Part shown: positions 1-10,662 of the stretch, piece after piece | How positions within the stretch are numbered: position 1 is the first letter of the stretch | How the letters are laid out: each line of letters begins with the position of its first letter | Position numbers and translations under genes: made by a program | The notes under the pieces: model-generated | Told to the model about the DNA's origin: nothing | The model's input: the letters and a program-made list of their open reading frames with translations, nothing else | Database searches by the model: none | Source: Liolophura sinensis | Taxonomy: Eukaryota; Mollusca; Polyplacophora; Chitonida; Chitonidae | Length of the DNA stretch: 64,000 nt | Direction of reading: 5' to 3' | Assembly (NCBI RefSeq): GCF_032854445.1 | Contig: NC_088301.1 | Span: 18,586,808-18,650,807, forward strand

Positions 1-264
1 ATCTATTACATCCGTGTGAGGAATCGTAGAATAGGAAGTGGAGAAATTGCAAGTAGGTATGTCCTTATGTATGTGTTTTGGAGCATTTGGTTATTTAGTG
101 AGACGTTCAGAGTTTTCAAATAACCACATACAGTTGACGCCTGATTTTTTGCAGTTATACAACAATACTTGTTCAGAAATGGCTGTACTCCTTGTTAAGA
201 GAGTTGGGCGTGTAATTTGCTACTATTTAGGCATTTACATGAACTGTTAGAATATAAACCCCAT

Positions 265-390
265 CTGAGGTAAACTGGCAAGAGGTTGTATTTAATCGGT
301 TACGTTTGACCATTTGTCAGATATCACACTGTCGTCACTGGTCTGGATTTACTCTACACGCTGTACGTCTTTAGTTATATTTAGTATGGG
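265..390 (+). repeat. Dispersed repeat family R1
   Basis: A roughly 110-130 bp stretch beginning with a 'GAGGTAAAntGaCA' core and ending near 'CTACACGCTGTACGTC'. Related copies lie at about 14962-15070, 17065-17200, 20813-20872 (partial) and 42085-42215 on plus, and 51555-51680 and 51930-52055 on minus. No coding potential or terminal structure is visible. It is probably a fragment of an unnamed mobile element. Confidence 0.55.
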
Positions 391-1165
391 GTTTGGGGGC
401 ATTCGTATGATTCGCCACAGCATTGCCAACATTTGAATCATTTAAAATTTGTGTTATGTTGATTAAATCAAACCTCCTACTTTAAAAAGTACTGTGTTTC
501 AGTGGTAGACAGTGCTTTGGCAAAAGTCCACATCTACATGAACTTGTACATATATGTGTGCATCGCAGATACACGTAATTGTGGATGTGCAGATTTGTAC
601 ACAATTATTTTTAGAGAGCACGACGGGTGGTGCAGAAATTCTAAAAGTGAAGGCTACTTCCGCAGTCTCCTACTTAATATTTAAGAGGAAATGCGTAAAC
701 CGTGGATGCTACGTGTATGTGTTATTTTAGACAAACCTACCAGCTATCTAACTGTTATGTTGCTGTGAATCGATGCCTCATTAATCTCTCTCCGACCATG
801 GTTGCGTTTACTTATTAATGGTTACACACTGTGTTGTAATAGAAGCATATGGTTGACCGGATGTTACGTTGCTAATTGCCGTAACACTGCCATTTAAGCC
901 ATAAGGAAATACTGATCCAAGGTCCAGCATCGCAAGTAGTTTCCCATCACGTATTTCCGCTCAACATCCGAAACAGCATCTTCTGCAGAAGAATAAAATG
1001 TCTTTTATTTGAATGCTTTAGTTGTCCCAACCGTGGTCGGAGGAAGAAAAGTGTTTGCCTGTTAACAGATGTTTTTCTTGACTGTTTTTTGTCGTATATG
1101 CATCGCCGGTTAGTCTCATAACATTATAAAACAGGCCCCAGACCACAAAGCGATCTCAGACTTAA

Positions 1166-1712
1166 AGGTGGAGAAAACATAAAAATGACATAAAGTTCAA
1201 ATGAAAGAGTGCAAAATTATTTCTAACTGTAGTCTTCAAATTTTTTTCCGATTTTACCTTAAGGAGAAAAAGACACTTGACAATAATTATTAATTATTGT
1301 ATGGTGGGTATTTTGGACCACCTTTTGGTATTTAAAGTCTTTGATTAATAAAGTTAAACAGACTTAATAAATATTTTTGCACTAGAATTTGTTCTTTTCA
1401 GCTAAAAAGTGTATTAAACCTCAATTTGGATCATATTATTATTTTTTTAATATATAACATATTTTTAATATTTTCATAATTTAGATTAAATGCATATGTT
1501 TCGAAATAAACAACAAATTTACATTCAAATAAATTTATTAGACAAGCATCACATCCTTATTTAGAACATTATTATGTAACAACGATAAATACCGAAGTTG
1601 TTCCCATATACCCACCATACAAATTCAAAAAAAATATTAAAGATCATATCTGCAAATAAGCCTTGATGCTCCTTCATCTGATTTTGGCATCACTTTAATG
1701 TTTTCTTCTCCT
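1166..1712. mobile_element. TTAA-flanked MITE (piggyBac-like target site)
   Basis: A 547-bp AT-rich insertion flanked by TTAA at 1162-1165 and 1713-1716. The ends form imperfect inverted repeats: AGGTGGAGAAAACATAAA at left, and the reverse complement AGGAGAAGAAAACATTAAA at right. An inner inverted pair is also present (TTGTATGGTGGGTAT near 1297, ATACCCACCATACAA near 1608). The paralogous site in copy 2 (near 44600) has a single TTAA and no insert, which proves the insertion. There is no transposase ORF, so it is non-autonomous. The TTAA target suggests piggyBac-type mobilisation; the terminal bases are not the classical CCC/GGG. Confidence 0.8.
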
Positions 1713-2703
1713 TTAAGTAAAAATTTCTGTCACATAACTTGAAATTTTCCTTTCCGTTCTATAAGTTGCAATTTACTTTACAATATCTTACCCAAAATGC
1801 ACGATGCCAAGCAATATTTTGATCTTGTTAAATACGAATTAACCAGTTTTAAGTAATTTGAAATTACTGTAGACTATTCTTCTTTACAGATATGCGTATC
1901 ACAAAACTTACGCTTTTTTCCAACCGTTGACGAAATTATGTCTCGTTGAATGCTTGGTGACCTGGTCAGAGTATGTTACATAGATATCTGCTAGACACAT
2001 AACGTTAAGACACCACGGATACCAAAATTGTTAACACCTTTGCGAGCAAAAAAACATTGTACGTCAAAATTCATAAAATACGCATGTTTCATGGTTTGAA
2101 ATCTTTTCTAACAAGCCATCAGCGATAATCACTTGTGTTAGGCAACAAGTCACAGAAAACTAGACGAGGTTAAAATTTTTTACTTATGACACTCAGTTTA
2201 GTCTTTCCGGCCATCAACAGGAGCAAACATTTGCTCGAACGTATGACTGATCCTATCGTTGCCCATCCTAAAAAGGTCTATTTTTATCTCCGCAGTGAAG
2301 ACTGGATTGTGCTTTGAGAAATATCTCATATCATACCGGCTTCTACCTTCGTAATAACTCTGACAAAGATGTAGGCGAATACCCGTGCTTCTCGGGACGA
2401 GTTTAGTTCAGGTTTCAGGGGAGTACGATGTGACACAGACAATACACTTGTGATTTGTACACAACCCTTGTGAACTACTGTTGACTGGAGTCAGTCCTCC
2501 GACTCTAATTAGTATAGTCTACGATGCTTTTAGCGAATCACTTGTGTAATGAAAGTAAATGATGGATAAAGATTTACGCCTGTATTTAAGGTTAGGCCTA
2601 TTCCTAACCTCGTTAACTCGCTAATTCAATTAAATTGTCAACATTGCTCCATAGAGGTTAATCTTAGACCGACTGTTTAATTTTGATCAATTCATTTCAC
2701 CAG

Positions 2704-2847
2704 CCTGCAGTCCATTCACATGGGGTCCAGACTGTAAGGAGACCTGTGGTAAGTGTCATGGCGGGGCTGTCTGTGACGGGGTCAGTGGGAACTGTACCAA
2801 GGGAAGTCCTCGTTGTGCCACAGGATATACAGGACTTCGCTGTGCAC
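2704..2847 (+). CDS. Gene A: EGF-like exon
   Basis: This 144-bp exon has a CAG acceptor and a GTGAGT donor and is phase 1 at both ends. It encodes one eight-cysteine EGF/laminin-type module containing [15 protein letters not shown] and ending GYTGLRC. Extracellular MEGF- and Tie-type receptors use such modules, and phase-1 symmetry allows duplication or skipping without frame loss. The paralogous exon at 45598-45741 is identical in length and splice sites. Upstream exons and the start of this gene lie left of the window. Nothing recognisable as an exon is seen in 1-2703. Confidence 0.75.
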
Positions 2848-3409
2848 GTGAGTACACAACTAACACTCGACTCTTTCGATCTGTCCCCAACGTCAACGAA
2901 GGTCAGAATAATCCAGCTAGTCTAGGCATATGGACATGGCTCAGCGTAATCAAACCCCACAGGGTCACAAAAGTTTCACCAGTGTATGGGACACATAATT
3001 GAGTGTCTTTGTGAATGTGGAAAGCCTTTGAACTAGAGCCCTTCGTGTTTTATGCAAAGACTTTTCAAACCTCTCTAAAGATATTCATCTTCAAATGGAT
3101 ACTAAATGTACGATGCACATACAGTGGCTTACAAAACATTTCACCAGAAGTTCTTTAGATAACTGGGTGGTCAGAGAAGTTCTGGGCTTACATTAGATAA
3201 TGATAAGGTTGTATCAACAGCTCTATAACATCACCCTTAAGGGTAGCTCTCCCTGACTAAACTTACACTGTCTACATGTATATATGTTTACCATTAGTGT
3301 ATTCACGACGACGTGGATTATATACTGACAGTGTGACGCTCTACTTTTAATTATTTTTTAATCAATATTTAGTGCTACGCTAAATGTACTTTTTTGGTGG
3401 TGTTTTTAG

Positions 3410-3690
3410 CTTGTTCTTCTGGTCCTTCGTGAAATAACTATTCAAACTCCTGTAGTGTGAACTGTTTGAATATCCTCTGTAACGTTACAACTGGTGTCAA
3501 TGAGGGAGGATGTCACCGGGGTTACACCTGGGAACGCTGTGATACAAGTAATATACCAAGGGTCATGGGGAGATAACTGTGTAAACACCTGGAGTGTGAA
3601 CTGTATCAGTCCGGGCTGTAACGTTACGACCGGTGAGGGAGGATGGTATCGGGTTACATAGGAGAAAGATGTGACACCAGCCATACACTT
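3410..3690 (+). pseudogene. Decayed EGF exons of gene A
   Basis: An EGF exon of the usual 138 bp (3410-3547) keeps its acceptor, its cysteines and the NVTTGV motif, but has an in-frame TGA at 3430-3432, where relatives encode Trp. Its last codon before the donor is also altered. A second, shortened unit follows directly (about 3560-3690) with frame damage. The partner in copy 2 (46310-46565) is broken by stops of its own, so these units decayed before or soon after the duplication. Confidence 0.7.
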
Positions 3691-3781
3691 GTAATTTGTA
3701 CACAACTCTTGTCAATTTACATGGCACACACAGCTGGTGTCAAGCATGCGGCTCCGATTAATATGGCCCAGGATTCTCTTC

Positions 3782-3935
3782 AATAATGTTGTTATTTATT
3801 TGTTTATTTGATTGGTGTTTTACACCGTACTAAAGAACATTGCACTTATACGACGGCGGCCAGCATTAATGTGGGAGAAAACCGGACAGAGCCCTGTGGA
3901 AACCCACGACCATCTGCAGGCTGCCGTTGGTCCAA
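3782..3935 (-). mobile_element. SINE family A fragment (tail half)
   Basis: Antisense copy of the SINE that is complete at 31661-31920. It contains the ATTGGTGTTTTACnCCGTACT tail, the CGACGGCGGCCAGCATT block and the ACCCACGACCATCTGCAGG block, then stops before the tRNA-like head. The same truncated copy sits at 46676-46820 in duplication copy 2, so the insertion predates the duplication. Confidence 0.8.
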
Positions 3936-4189
3936 TAATATCGTTATTAATTACTTATTCAGCGAGACTAAAAACATTATGAGTAAACATTTTACGCGTG
4001 TATTTTAGTTTGGGCCTACTGGAAAACTTGACTCATTATTTTTGTATACATCCGTGATAAGAAACCTTATCTAACGTATTCTTTTCAAAGATTCTTTTGA
4101 TCTGTCTTCATCGTCAACAGTGCCCAAAGCAATCCAGCTAGTTTAGGCTCATGGTCATTACTCAACGTTATTAAAATGCTCAAAGGCAC

Positions 4190-4340
4190 AAACGTGCAAA
4201 TCTGAAGTCTGGCCAGAGATGTCGGTGTCGTAAATTACCTCATAAGGTTGAGGTATTCAAGCCAGACGATCACTTGGCCGTGGGGTGACAGAGGTGACAA
4301 AAGACGGCCAAGACTGGTGATCATCTACCTTGAACACCTC
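4190..4340. repeat. Hairpin element conserved in both duplicates
   Basis: Bases 4250-4340 form an imperfect hairpin. GAGGTATTCAAG and ATCACTTGGCCGT on the left pair with ACGGCCAAGACTGGTGAT and CTTGAACACCTC on the right, around a loop of about 24 nt. Copy 2 has it at 47118-47206, with changes in stem and loop. The flank at 4200-4235, read on minus, matches part of the open frame at 40010-40045 (residues [10 protein letters not shown]). Confidence 0.6.
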
Positions 4341-5219
4341 TGCCAAAGGCGGTAACTGACTTACACAGTTGTTTTACTGTTTGGCAAGAGTCATTTGTTT
4401 TTATGAAATCAATATTTTATTCACGGAGCCGGACGATTTTTTCTTAATATTAAAATTAACCTGAATTAACATTACTTAACATTATGGGGCTGTTTAACTA
4501 TGTATTTTTTCTAATGTATTAGCGAAGACCACCTTAGTCATGCAGTGGCGTCTAATAAATTGAAATTGACATCACTGTATTTTTCCTCTAATTCTGCTAA
4601 AGCCATTGCGATAGGGATCTATGCGTATATACATACGTAGATATATACATTCGTATACCAGCCCCCGACCAACAAGGACGCTCCAGGTCAATAATCAAAA
4701 GGCCAATTCCCAAAGATGACGGACAACACAAACCACCAAAAATTTAGAAAATATATTAAGTACGAACATGGGATGTAATCATACCAAGACAAGCAGTTTT
4801 TAATGGTGGGAAGACGCAAGGGATGATCTAGGCGACTGAGTTAAATCAGTCTTCAAATCGAGTACCATGCTAGAATATCAGTTCTCTCAGTTGCGCTTAG
4901 GCTGGAACTGCTCATATATTCAGCTGGGCGATGTACTTCAATACGATGAATACACAAACCCTAACACCGGGATAAACGGAATTAGATACAGACAAGCAGT
5001 AGAGTGCCATATACCCCGGACGCTCTGCTCATGTTTACTTTCAAGAGAACTACATGTATACTCATTATAAAACTAAAGAAACTTCGAGTGAAGACGTTCG
5101 ATGCAATAACCTTGAGACATTAGTTTTTGCAGTAATAACTTGTGACTTTTTAATCGTCACACAACACGCAGGTTCTAACAAATGCTACATTTCACATAGG
5201 TGTTATTAGTGATAAATTC

Positions 5220-5790
5220 AGTTAACTCAGTGAACATGGAAACATCCCATAAATGGCGACCCTAGAATGTAGTGTAACTGAAGAATGCTTTGTTGCCTCT
5301 GACGTTAATATAGCGGTGAACGTTTTGATCAAACACCGAAACATATGTAAATGACGTGCCGCTGTAGGTATCTCACTCTAAATGTCTACTTGTTGTTGAT
5401 GACGTCAACATTTAGAAGACTGTTTTTGATATCAGTGATTGTGCTCAACTTAAATCTGATTTGGACAAATGTTTTAAGTGGTGCTTAAGATTGGCAATTA
5501 TAACTGAATGATTTCAAATGTTCTTAATTAACTTCCCTCTCAAAAATAATATCCAGATATTTCAGTATAGTCTATGATCAAACACACTGTCCACATTACA
5601 TGAAGTCAAAGGTCTTGTTGTGTATCTGACTGATGAACTAATCTTCTCCTCAAGTTACAAACATAGTAAGTGAAACTTTCACATTCCTCGGAATTTCAAA
5701 ACGCAATTGTACATATTTATCCAAAGCACCTCTCCGGGTACCCCGCTCAAAATCCGTTTACTCTCCATCTAGTTGTTTATTGTCGCGGAA
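5220..5790 (+). mobile_element. LINE reverse-transcriptase remnant
   Basis: A degraded fragment that still encodes broken pieces of a LINE reverse transcriptase, including a VDDV-like catalytic core followed by a DLDKCFKWC-type segment. Close relatives lie at 47866-48445 and, with an internal inversion, at 40918-41820. Stops and frameshifts rule out function. It is probably CR1/Jockey-like, a loose assignment from short motifs. Confidence 0.6.
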
Positions 5791-6442
5791 GAACCATGTT
5801 TTAATAGGGTCCCACGATCTTTTAAATGCTGTTTTCGCTGTTTTTAACTGCATGTTGATACATGGTGGTCTTGTTATTACCACTCCCAACGTACCACTTA
5901 CAACACATGTGTCGCTTCCCTGGCTCCATTTACATCACTGCCAAATTTTGTACAGAAATACTTAACAACGTCGAGATCACTGAGGTCACCGTGATGAGGC
6001 AGGAAGTGATGTGAGGAAACATAAAAAATCCTTTGTTCACAAAATCTTCATACACATGCTTCCTCTGTATAAAAACTATGCACATTATAATTCTAACAAA
6101 CATTTTAAACAGATTTTTTAGTAATACTGATTAAATAGTTCCGTCGCACAGGCTGCAAAATCCAAGTTTGTCAAGTTATAGTGTAAAGCGAATATAAAGA
6201 AAGGCACATGCGCTGGAAGGACTATCCCCTTTTAAATACATTTTTGTCCCAAATATATTTTTACTGGTCAAAACAATGTAGGAGTTTGTCAAAATTTAAT
6301 CTCCATTAAGCGCCTAAAATCGTTTTTCTAATACGCAGTAAACTATCAAGGAGATGTTGAACAAAGATGTGTTAAAATGTAGTGTTTTTTGGTCAAGAAA
6401 GCATTTACATAGATGAGAGAAAAGTTGTACTTTTGGTTATAA

Positions 6443-6580
6443 CATGCGACCCTGGAAAGTGGGGGAATAACTGTGCAAACACCTGTAGTGAGAACTGTAT
6501 CAATCATGTCTGTAACGTTACGACTGGTGTCTGCGAGGGAGGATGTCATCTGAATTACACAGGGGAACGCTGTAACACAG
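6443..6580 (+). pseudogene. Gene A EGF exon with destroyed splice acceptor
   Basis: An open 138-bp EGF module (CDPGKWGNNCANTC ... GERCNT), phase 1, with the usual position for the GT donor. The base pair before the exon is AA (TATAAC). The otherwise near-identical paralogue at 50466 has TTTCAG, so the acceptor AG has been lost. The module is therefore unlikely to be included from this site, although the reading frame is intact. Confidence 0.65.
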
Positions 6581-7430
6581 GTTATATACACAGGGCCATC
6601 GGGAAATAACTGTTTAAACACCTGTAGTAAGAACTGTGTAACATTAGGACGTGTGTCTGTGAGGGAGGATGTCGACCGGGTTACACGATGGCACAGGTAA
6701 TACATCCAGGGTCATGGGAAGATCCGCGTAAACACCTGCAGTGAGAACTGTATCAAAGTCTGCATGTAGTCTTACGACTGTTGTCTGTGAGGGATGATGT
6801 CATCCGGGTTACACATGTAAAAGGCTGTGACACAGGTAGTATACCCAGGGTCATGGAGAGATAACTGTGTAAACGCCTGCAGGTAGAAACTGTATCAAAC
6901 TCCGCATGTAGTCTTACAACTGATGTCTGTGAGAGATGATGTCACCCAAGTTACACACGGGAAAGACTGTGACACAGGTAATATACCCAGGGTCATAGAG
7001 AGATAACTGTGTAAACACGTGTAGTAATAACTGTATCAATCCCGCCATGGGGTGGGGGGTGGGGGGTGGGGGTTAATACTGTGTAAACACCTGCAGTGAG
7101 AAATGTGTAACGTTACGACTAGTGTCTGTGACGGAGGATGTCATCCGGGTTACACAGGGAAAGGCTGTGACACAAGTAATAGACCAAGGGTCATGGGGAG
7201 ATAACTGTGAAAACACCACCAGTGAAAACTGTATCGAACTCCGGCTCTAACGTCACGACAGGTGGGTATGACGGGGGATGCCATCTGTGTTACGCAGGGA
7301 ACATTGTGGCAGAAGTAATATACCCAAGGTCCTGAGGAGATAACCGTGCGAACACCTCCAGTGAGAACTGTGTAACGTTACGACTAGTGTATGTGAGGGG
7401 GGATGTCATCCGGGTTACACATGGGAACCT
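6581..7430 (+). repeat. Array of decayed EGF-exon units (~138 bp period)
   Basis: Six to seven head-to-tail degenerate copies of the preceding EGF exon. Each contains AACTGTGTAAACACC, GTTACGACT and GAGGGAGGATGTCATCC-like blocks and ends in GACACAGGTAATA. Units are joined by only about 13 nt resembling GT...AG, too short to be a spliceable intron. Most carry stops, shifts or lost cysteines. The sister array is at 50604-51150. Confidence 0.75.
7049..7072 (+). other. G-quadruplex-type G tract
   Basis: Four runs of 4-6 G separated by single T residues, a pattern known to form very stable parallel quadruplexes. It replaces the middle of one EGF unit: the unit starts flanking it (about 7000 and 7075) are only about 75 bp apart instead of 138. 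Confidence 0.7.
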
Positions 7431-7901
7431 CTGGTTAGGACTGTATAAAGTTTCGACTCGTGTCTGTGTAGGTTAATTTCATAACCGCTGGGAACCCGCG
7501 TATGGTTACACCAAAGACGTTAAAAATGGTACTCACCACTGAGAGGCTAGAGCAAGGAAGCAGGACTGGTTTACCCGGTGTCAGTATAATGTGACTGGGC
7601 GGGGCGTCATTTCTGGTGTCTTGGCCATGATATTTCAGTGCCGGCAGGACTTTGTTGGGGTGGGCTCGCCCTGCCACAAGAGGACACAGTAAAAGTACAC
7701 ATGTAATGAATCTACGTCATATGTGTGAAAAATTGTTAAGTACGACGTTAAGACTCAAGCATACATATATTCATACAGGTTTATTGTGCAATGTAAGTTT
7801 TACCGACTGTTGTCAAGAAATTGATGTTATGTAAATAATCCTACATGTACCCAATACAAGGCCGATGGAATCTTCTCATACGAAAAGAATCCCCATTTCA
7901 G

Positions 7902-8038
7902 TTTGTCAGCCTCGATCATGGGGAGATAACTGCGCGAGAAGGTGTAGCGAGTATTGCCTGGAGCAGCCGTGTAACGCCCAGACCGGAGCCTGTGAGGGAG
8001 GATGTCAACCGGGGTACGCTGGGAAATTTGTGAGAGCG
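7902..8038 (+). CDS. Gene A: last EGF-like exon, apparent 1-nt deletion
   Basis: A CAG acceptor (phase 1) and a GTAAGT donor bound 137 bp encoding SWGDNCARRCSEYC ... EGGCQPGYAGK. Relatives are 138 bp and end in a cysteine at phase 1. Here one base appears missing in the AAATTTG stretch: the final Cys codon is read out of frame and the exon ends in phase 0. Joined to the next exon (phase 1), the frame meets TAA two codons later. One extra T would restore both the Cys and the phase. So this is either a true lesion, giving a secreted truncated product, or a sequence error. Confidence 0.6.
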
Positions 8039-9406
8039 GTAAGTGAAAACCATATCGGTAGCATAACGGAAAAAACTTTTTTGTAAATGTCGATATTATC
8101 ATTAGTATTATAAACAGTATAATACTGTATAATTATTTTGCAGTATAATATTCCACTTAAAAGTAAAAATATATTATTTAATATTTTATTTGCAACCCCC
8201 GGTACCACCTGTTTTTTGTAGTACAGTGTAAATCACTTTTTGGTTATCTTGCTGTGAAGGAGATATAACATAAAATATGGAGTGTTTATACACGCTACTC
8301 TTGACTGAAGCATATGTACGACGATAATGTTATGTTTATTATCGTTATTTTTGACATTAAGCTGGGATATCATTTGTCTTACCTTTTAGTTCTAGCATCT
8401 GTGTGGTTTGTTTCCTCTCCAGGGGTTTCTGATATTCCTGGTGTTATAACTATTAGCAAACTAATTCGAATGCGAGCACTGTTTAGATTTGCCATTTGGA
8501 AATCATTTTCATCGTTACATGTAGGCCAAATAGAAAATGACATGTTCACATTGCTGATAATAATATTTCCTATTGTAAAATTTTGTAGGACAAAAAAACA
8601 AAAAACAAAGCAAAATATTGGAAATGTCGCACCTAAAGTTTCAGATGAACAATTCACTGTTGTTTCACTCATCGACGTAAGCTGTTGAGGTTTATCCTTG
8701 CAGTCAAGAATAAACTACCCATACCACGAGGCTTTAGTTTGAGTGGAGACATATGTTTTAGCAAATGAAAACCATGATTCCCTTTTCTTTGTTCCCATGA
8801 AAACAGCCTTAAAGTAAGGCACTAATAAAAATAGATACTACTGTGTTATCTCGAGTATTATCTATGTTATTTCGAAATTAACTTTTTCTTAAACTTTAAC
8901 GTTTTTTCTTATAGAAAGGCTTATATAGTCTGATTCTTTTAACTTGTCCTCTCTAATCACCTCTATGTAAAATCACTTGCCCTTGGTACCAAAATTGCTT
9001 TTGTCAGTTACACATAACACTAGAAGGTCTACACATAAATATCTTAATATGTTAAGCGGAGTTAGCTTGGTTTCGGTATGAAAAACTCACTAATTTTGGT
9101 AACGTCATAATTATTCAAATTTAAGATGCACGCTTGAACATGTTTCTGGCAGTGCCAGAACAGTCAGTTTCGAGTAAAGTCGCTGTTTAGATAACTGGTG
9201 TTCCTCACCCTTAAACATACTAATCTCTGCTCAATATCCAAGAAGCCACTTGTTTTTAAATAATTACGACATAACCTAAGGCAAGTCGGTGTAGAAGAAA
9301 ACCTCATGCAGTGTAACATTTTAATTTAGAAAAACTATTTTAACTGCATTTTATCCTTGCGTGCCAATGGTTACCCTTGTTTGAATAAGAGCTTCTTTTT
9401 TCGCAG

Positions 9407-9512
9407 AGCTAAAGGTTACCGTTAATCCGGTGGATTACACGGGTGTGATTATCGGCTGTGTGGTGGGCGTGATCCTGGCAGCTGCTCTCATCACCGCTGT
9501 GGTACTCTACGT
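9407..9512 (+). CDS. Gene A: transmembrane exon
   Basis: After a TTTTTTCGCAG acceptor, the exon (phase 1 to phase 2) encodes a short ectodomain linker and a single hydrophobic helix, GVIIGCVVGVILAAALITAV, typical of a type I membrane receptor. The donor is GTAAGT. The phase-2 end fits exactly with the phase-2 acceptor of the tail exon at 10663. This is the founding unit of the tandem array that follows. Confidence 0.72.
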
Positions 9513-10466
9513 GTAAGTTTACAGTGTACATGTAACTGGGGAAAACACAGGTGTGATTATCGACTGTGTGGTGGGCGTGATGCTCACAGCTGCTGTCATT
9601 ACCGCTGTGGCCCTCTGTGTGTATGTTTACAGTGTACATGTAACCGGGGATAACACAGGTGTGGTTATGGGCTGTGTGGTGGGCGTGATGCTGACAGCTG
9701 CTCTCATTACCCCTGTGGTTCTCTGTGTGTATGTTTAGAGTGTACATATCACCGTGGATAACACGGGTGTGATTATCGGCTGTGTTGTGAGCGTGATCCT
9801 GGCAGCTGCTCTCATCACCGCTGTGGTCCTCTGTGTGTAAGTTTACAGGGTACATGTAACCGGGGATAACACGGGTGTGATTATCGGCTGTGTGGTGGGC
9901 GTGATCATGGCAGCTGCTCTCATCACCGCTCTGGTCCTCTGTGTGTAAGTTTACAGGGTACATGTTACCGTGGATAACACGGGTGTAATTACCGGCTGTG
10001 TGGTGGGCGTGATCCTGGCAGCTGTTCTCATTACCGCTCTGGTTCTCTGTGTGTAAGTTTACAGTATACATGTAACCGTGGACAACACAGGTGTGATTAT
10101 CGGCTGTGTGGTGGGCGTGATGCTGACAGCTGCTCTCATTACCCCTTTGGTTCTCTGTGTGTATGTTTAGAGTGTACATGTAACCGGGGATAACACGGGT
10201 GTGATTATCGGCTGTGTGGTGGGCGTGATCCTGGCAGCTGCTCTCATCACTGCTCTGGTCCTCTGTGTGTAAGTTTACAGGGTACATGTTACCGTGGATA
10301 ACACGGGTGTGATTATCGGCTGTGTGGTGGGCGTGATACTGGCAGCTGCTCTCATCACCGCTGTGGTCCTCTGTGTGTAAGTTTACAGTGTACATGTAAC
10401 CGGGGATAACACGGGTGTGATTACTGGCTGTGTGGTGGGCGTGATCCTGGCAGCTGCTATCATAAG
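9513..10466 (+). repeat. 108-bp tandem array of the transmembrane exon
   Basis: Eight full copies and one truncated copy of the TM exon plus its donor follow the original at an exact 108-bp period (36 codons), starting near 9538, 9646, 9754, 9862, 9970, 10078, 10186, 10294 and 10402. Each full copy repeats the helix codons and ends in GTAAGT or GTATGT followed by TTTACAG or TTTAGAG, so each has donor-like and acceptor-like bases about 12 nt apart. Where the donor is GTATGT the frame has no stop and two helices are read together (9553-9738). Confidence 0.9.
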
Positions 10467-10662
10467 CAGGATGCTACGGAGTAGAATTTAATTTACAAGA
10501 ATTAAAGGTGAAAATGTGTGCAAAAACCTATTGACTCAGTTCATGTGTTGTAATTTGAGTCGAGCAACATAGTTTAATGAATTTATCGACATATTATCAG
10601 TATTAAATGTTTGTTCATTCAGACACCCGGAAGTCCTTAGGTGCGCATATAATGTATTTCAG

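Larger units (their letters stand above)
1..7430 (+). repeat. Segmental duplication, copy 1
   Basis: The sequence from base 1 matches the block starting at 41829, in the same orientation and order: opening bases, the EGF exon at 2704, a decayed EGF exon at 3410, a SINE fragment at 3782, a hairpin at 4250, a LINE remnant at 5220 and the EGF-unit array from 6443. The partners lie at 45598, 46310, 46676, 47118, 47866 and 50466. Both copies have gained private insertions, so they can be dated relative to one another. The left end lies outside the window and the right end is blurred by the EGF array. Copy 2 lies inside the phosphatase gene, so this was a local tandem event. Confidence 0.88.

Noticed and set aside
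8314-8688. 124-codon plus and 97-codon minus frames in a gene A intron
   Set aside because: Overlapping frames of low complexity in AT-rich intron; neither matches a family.
9538-10466. CRISPR-like array
   Set aside because: Units are contiguous exon copies without unique spacers, in an animal genome.
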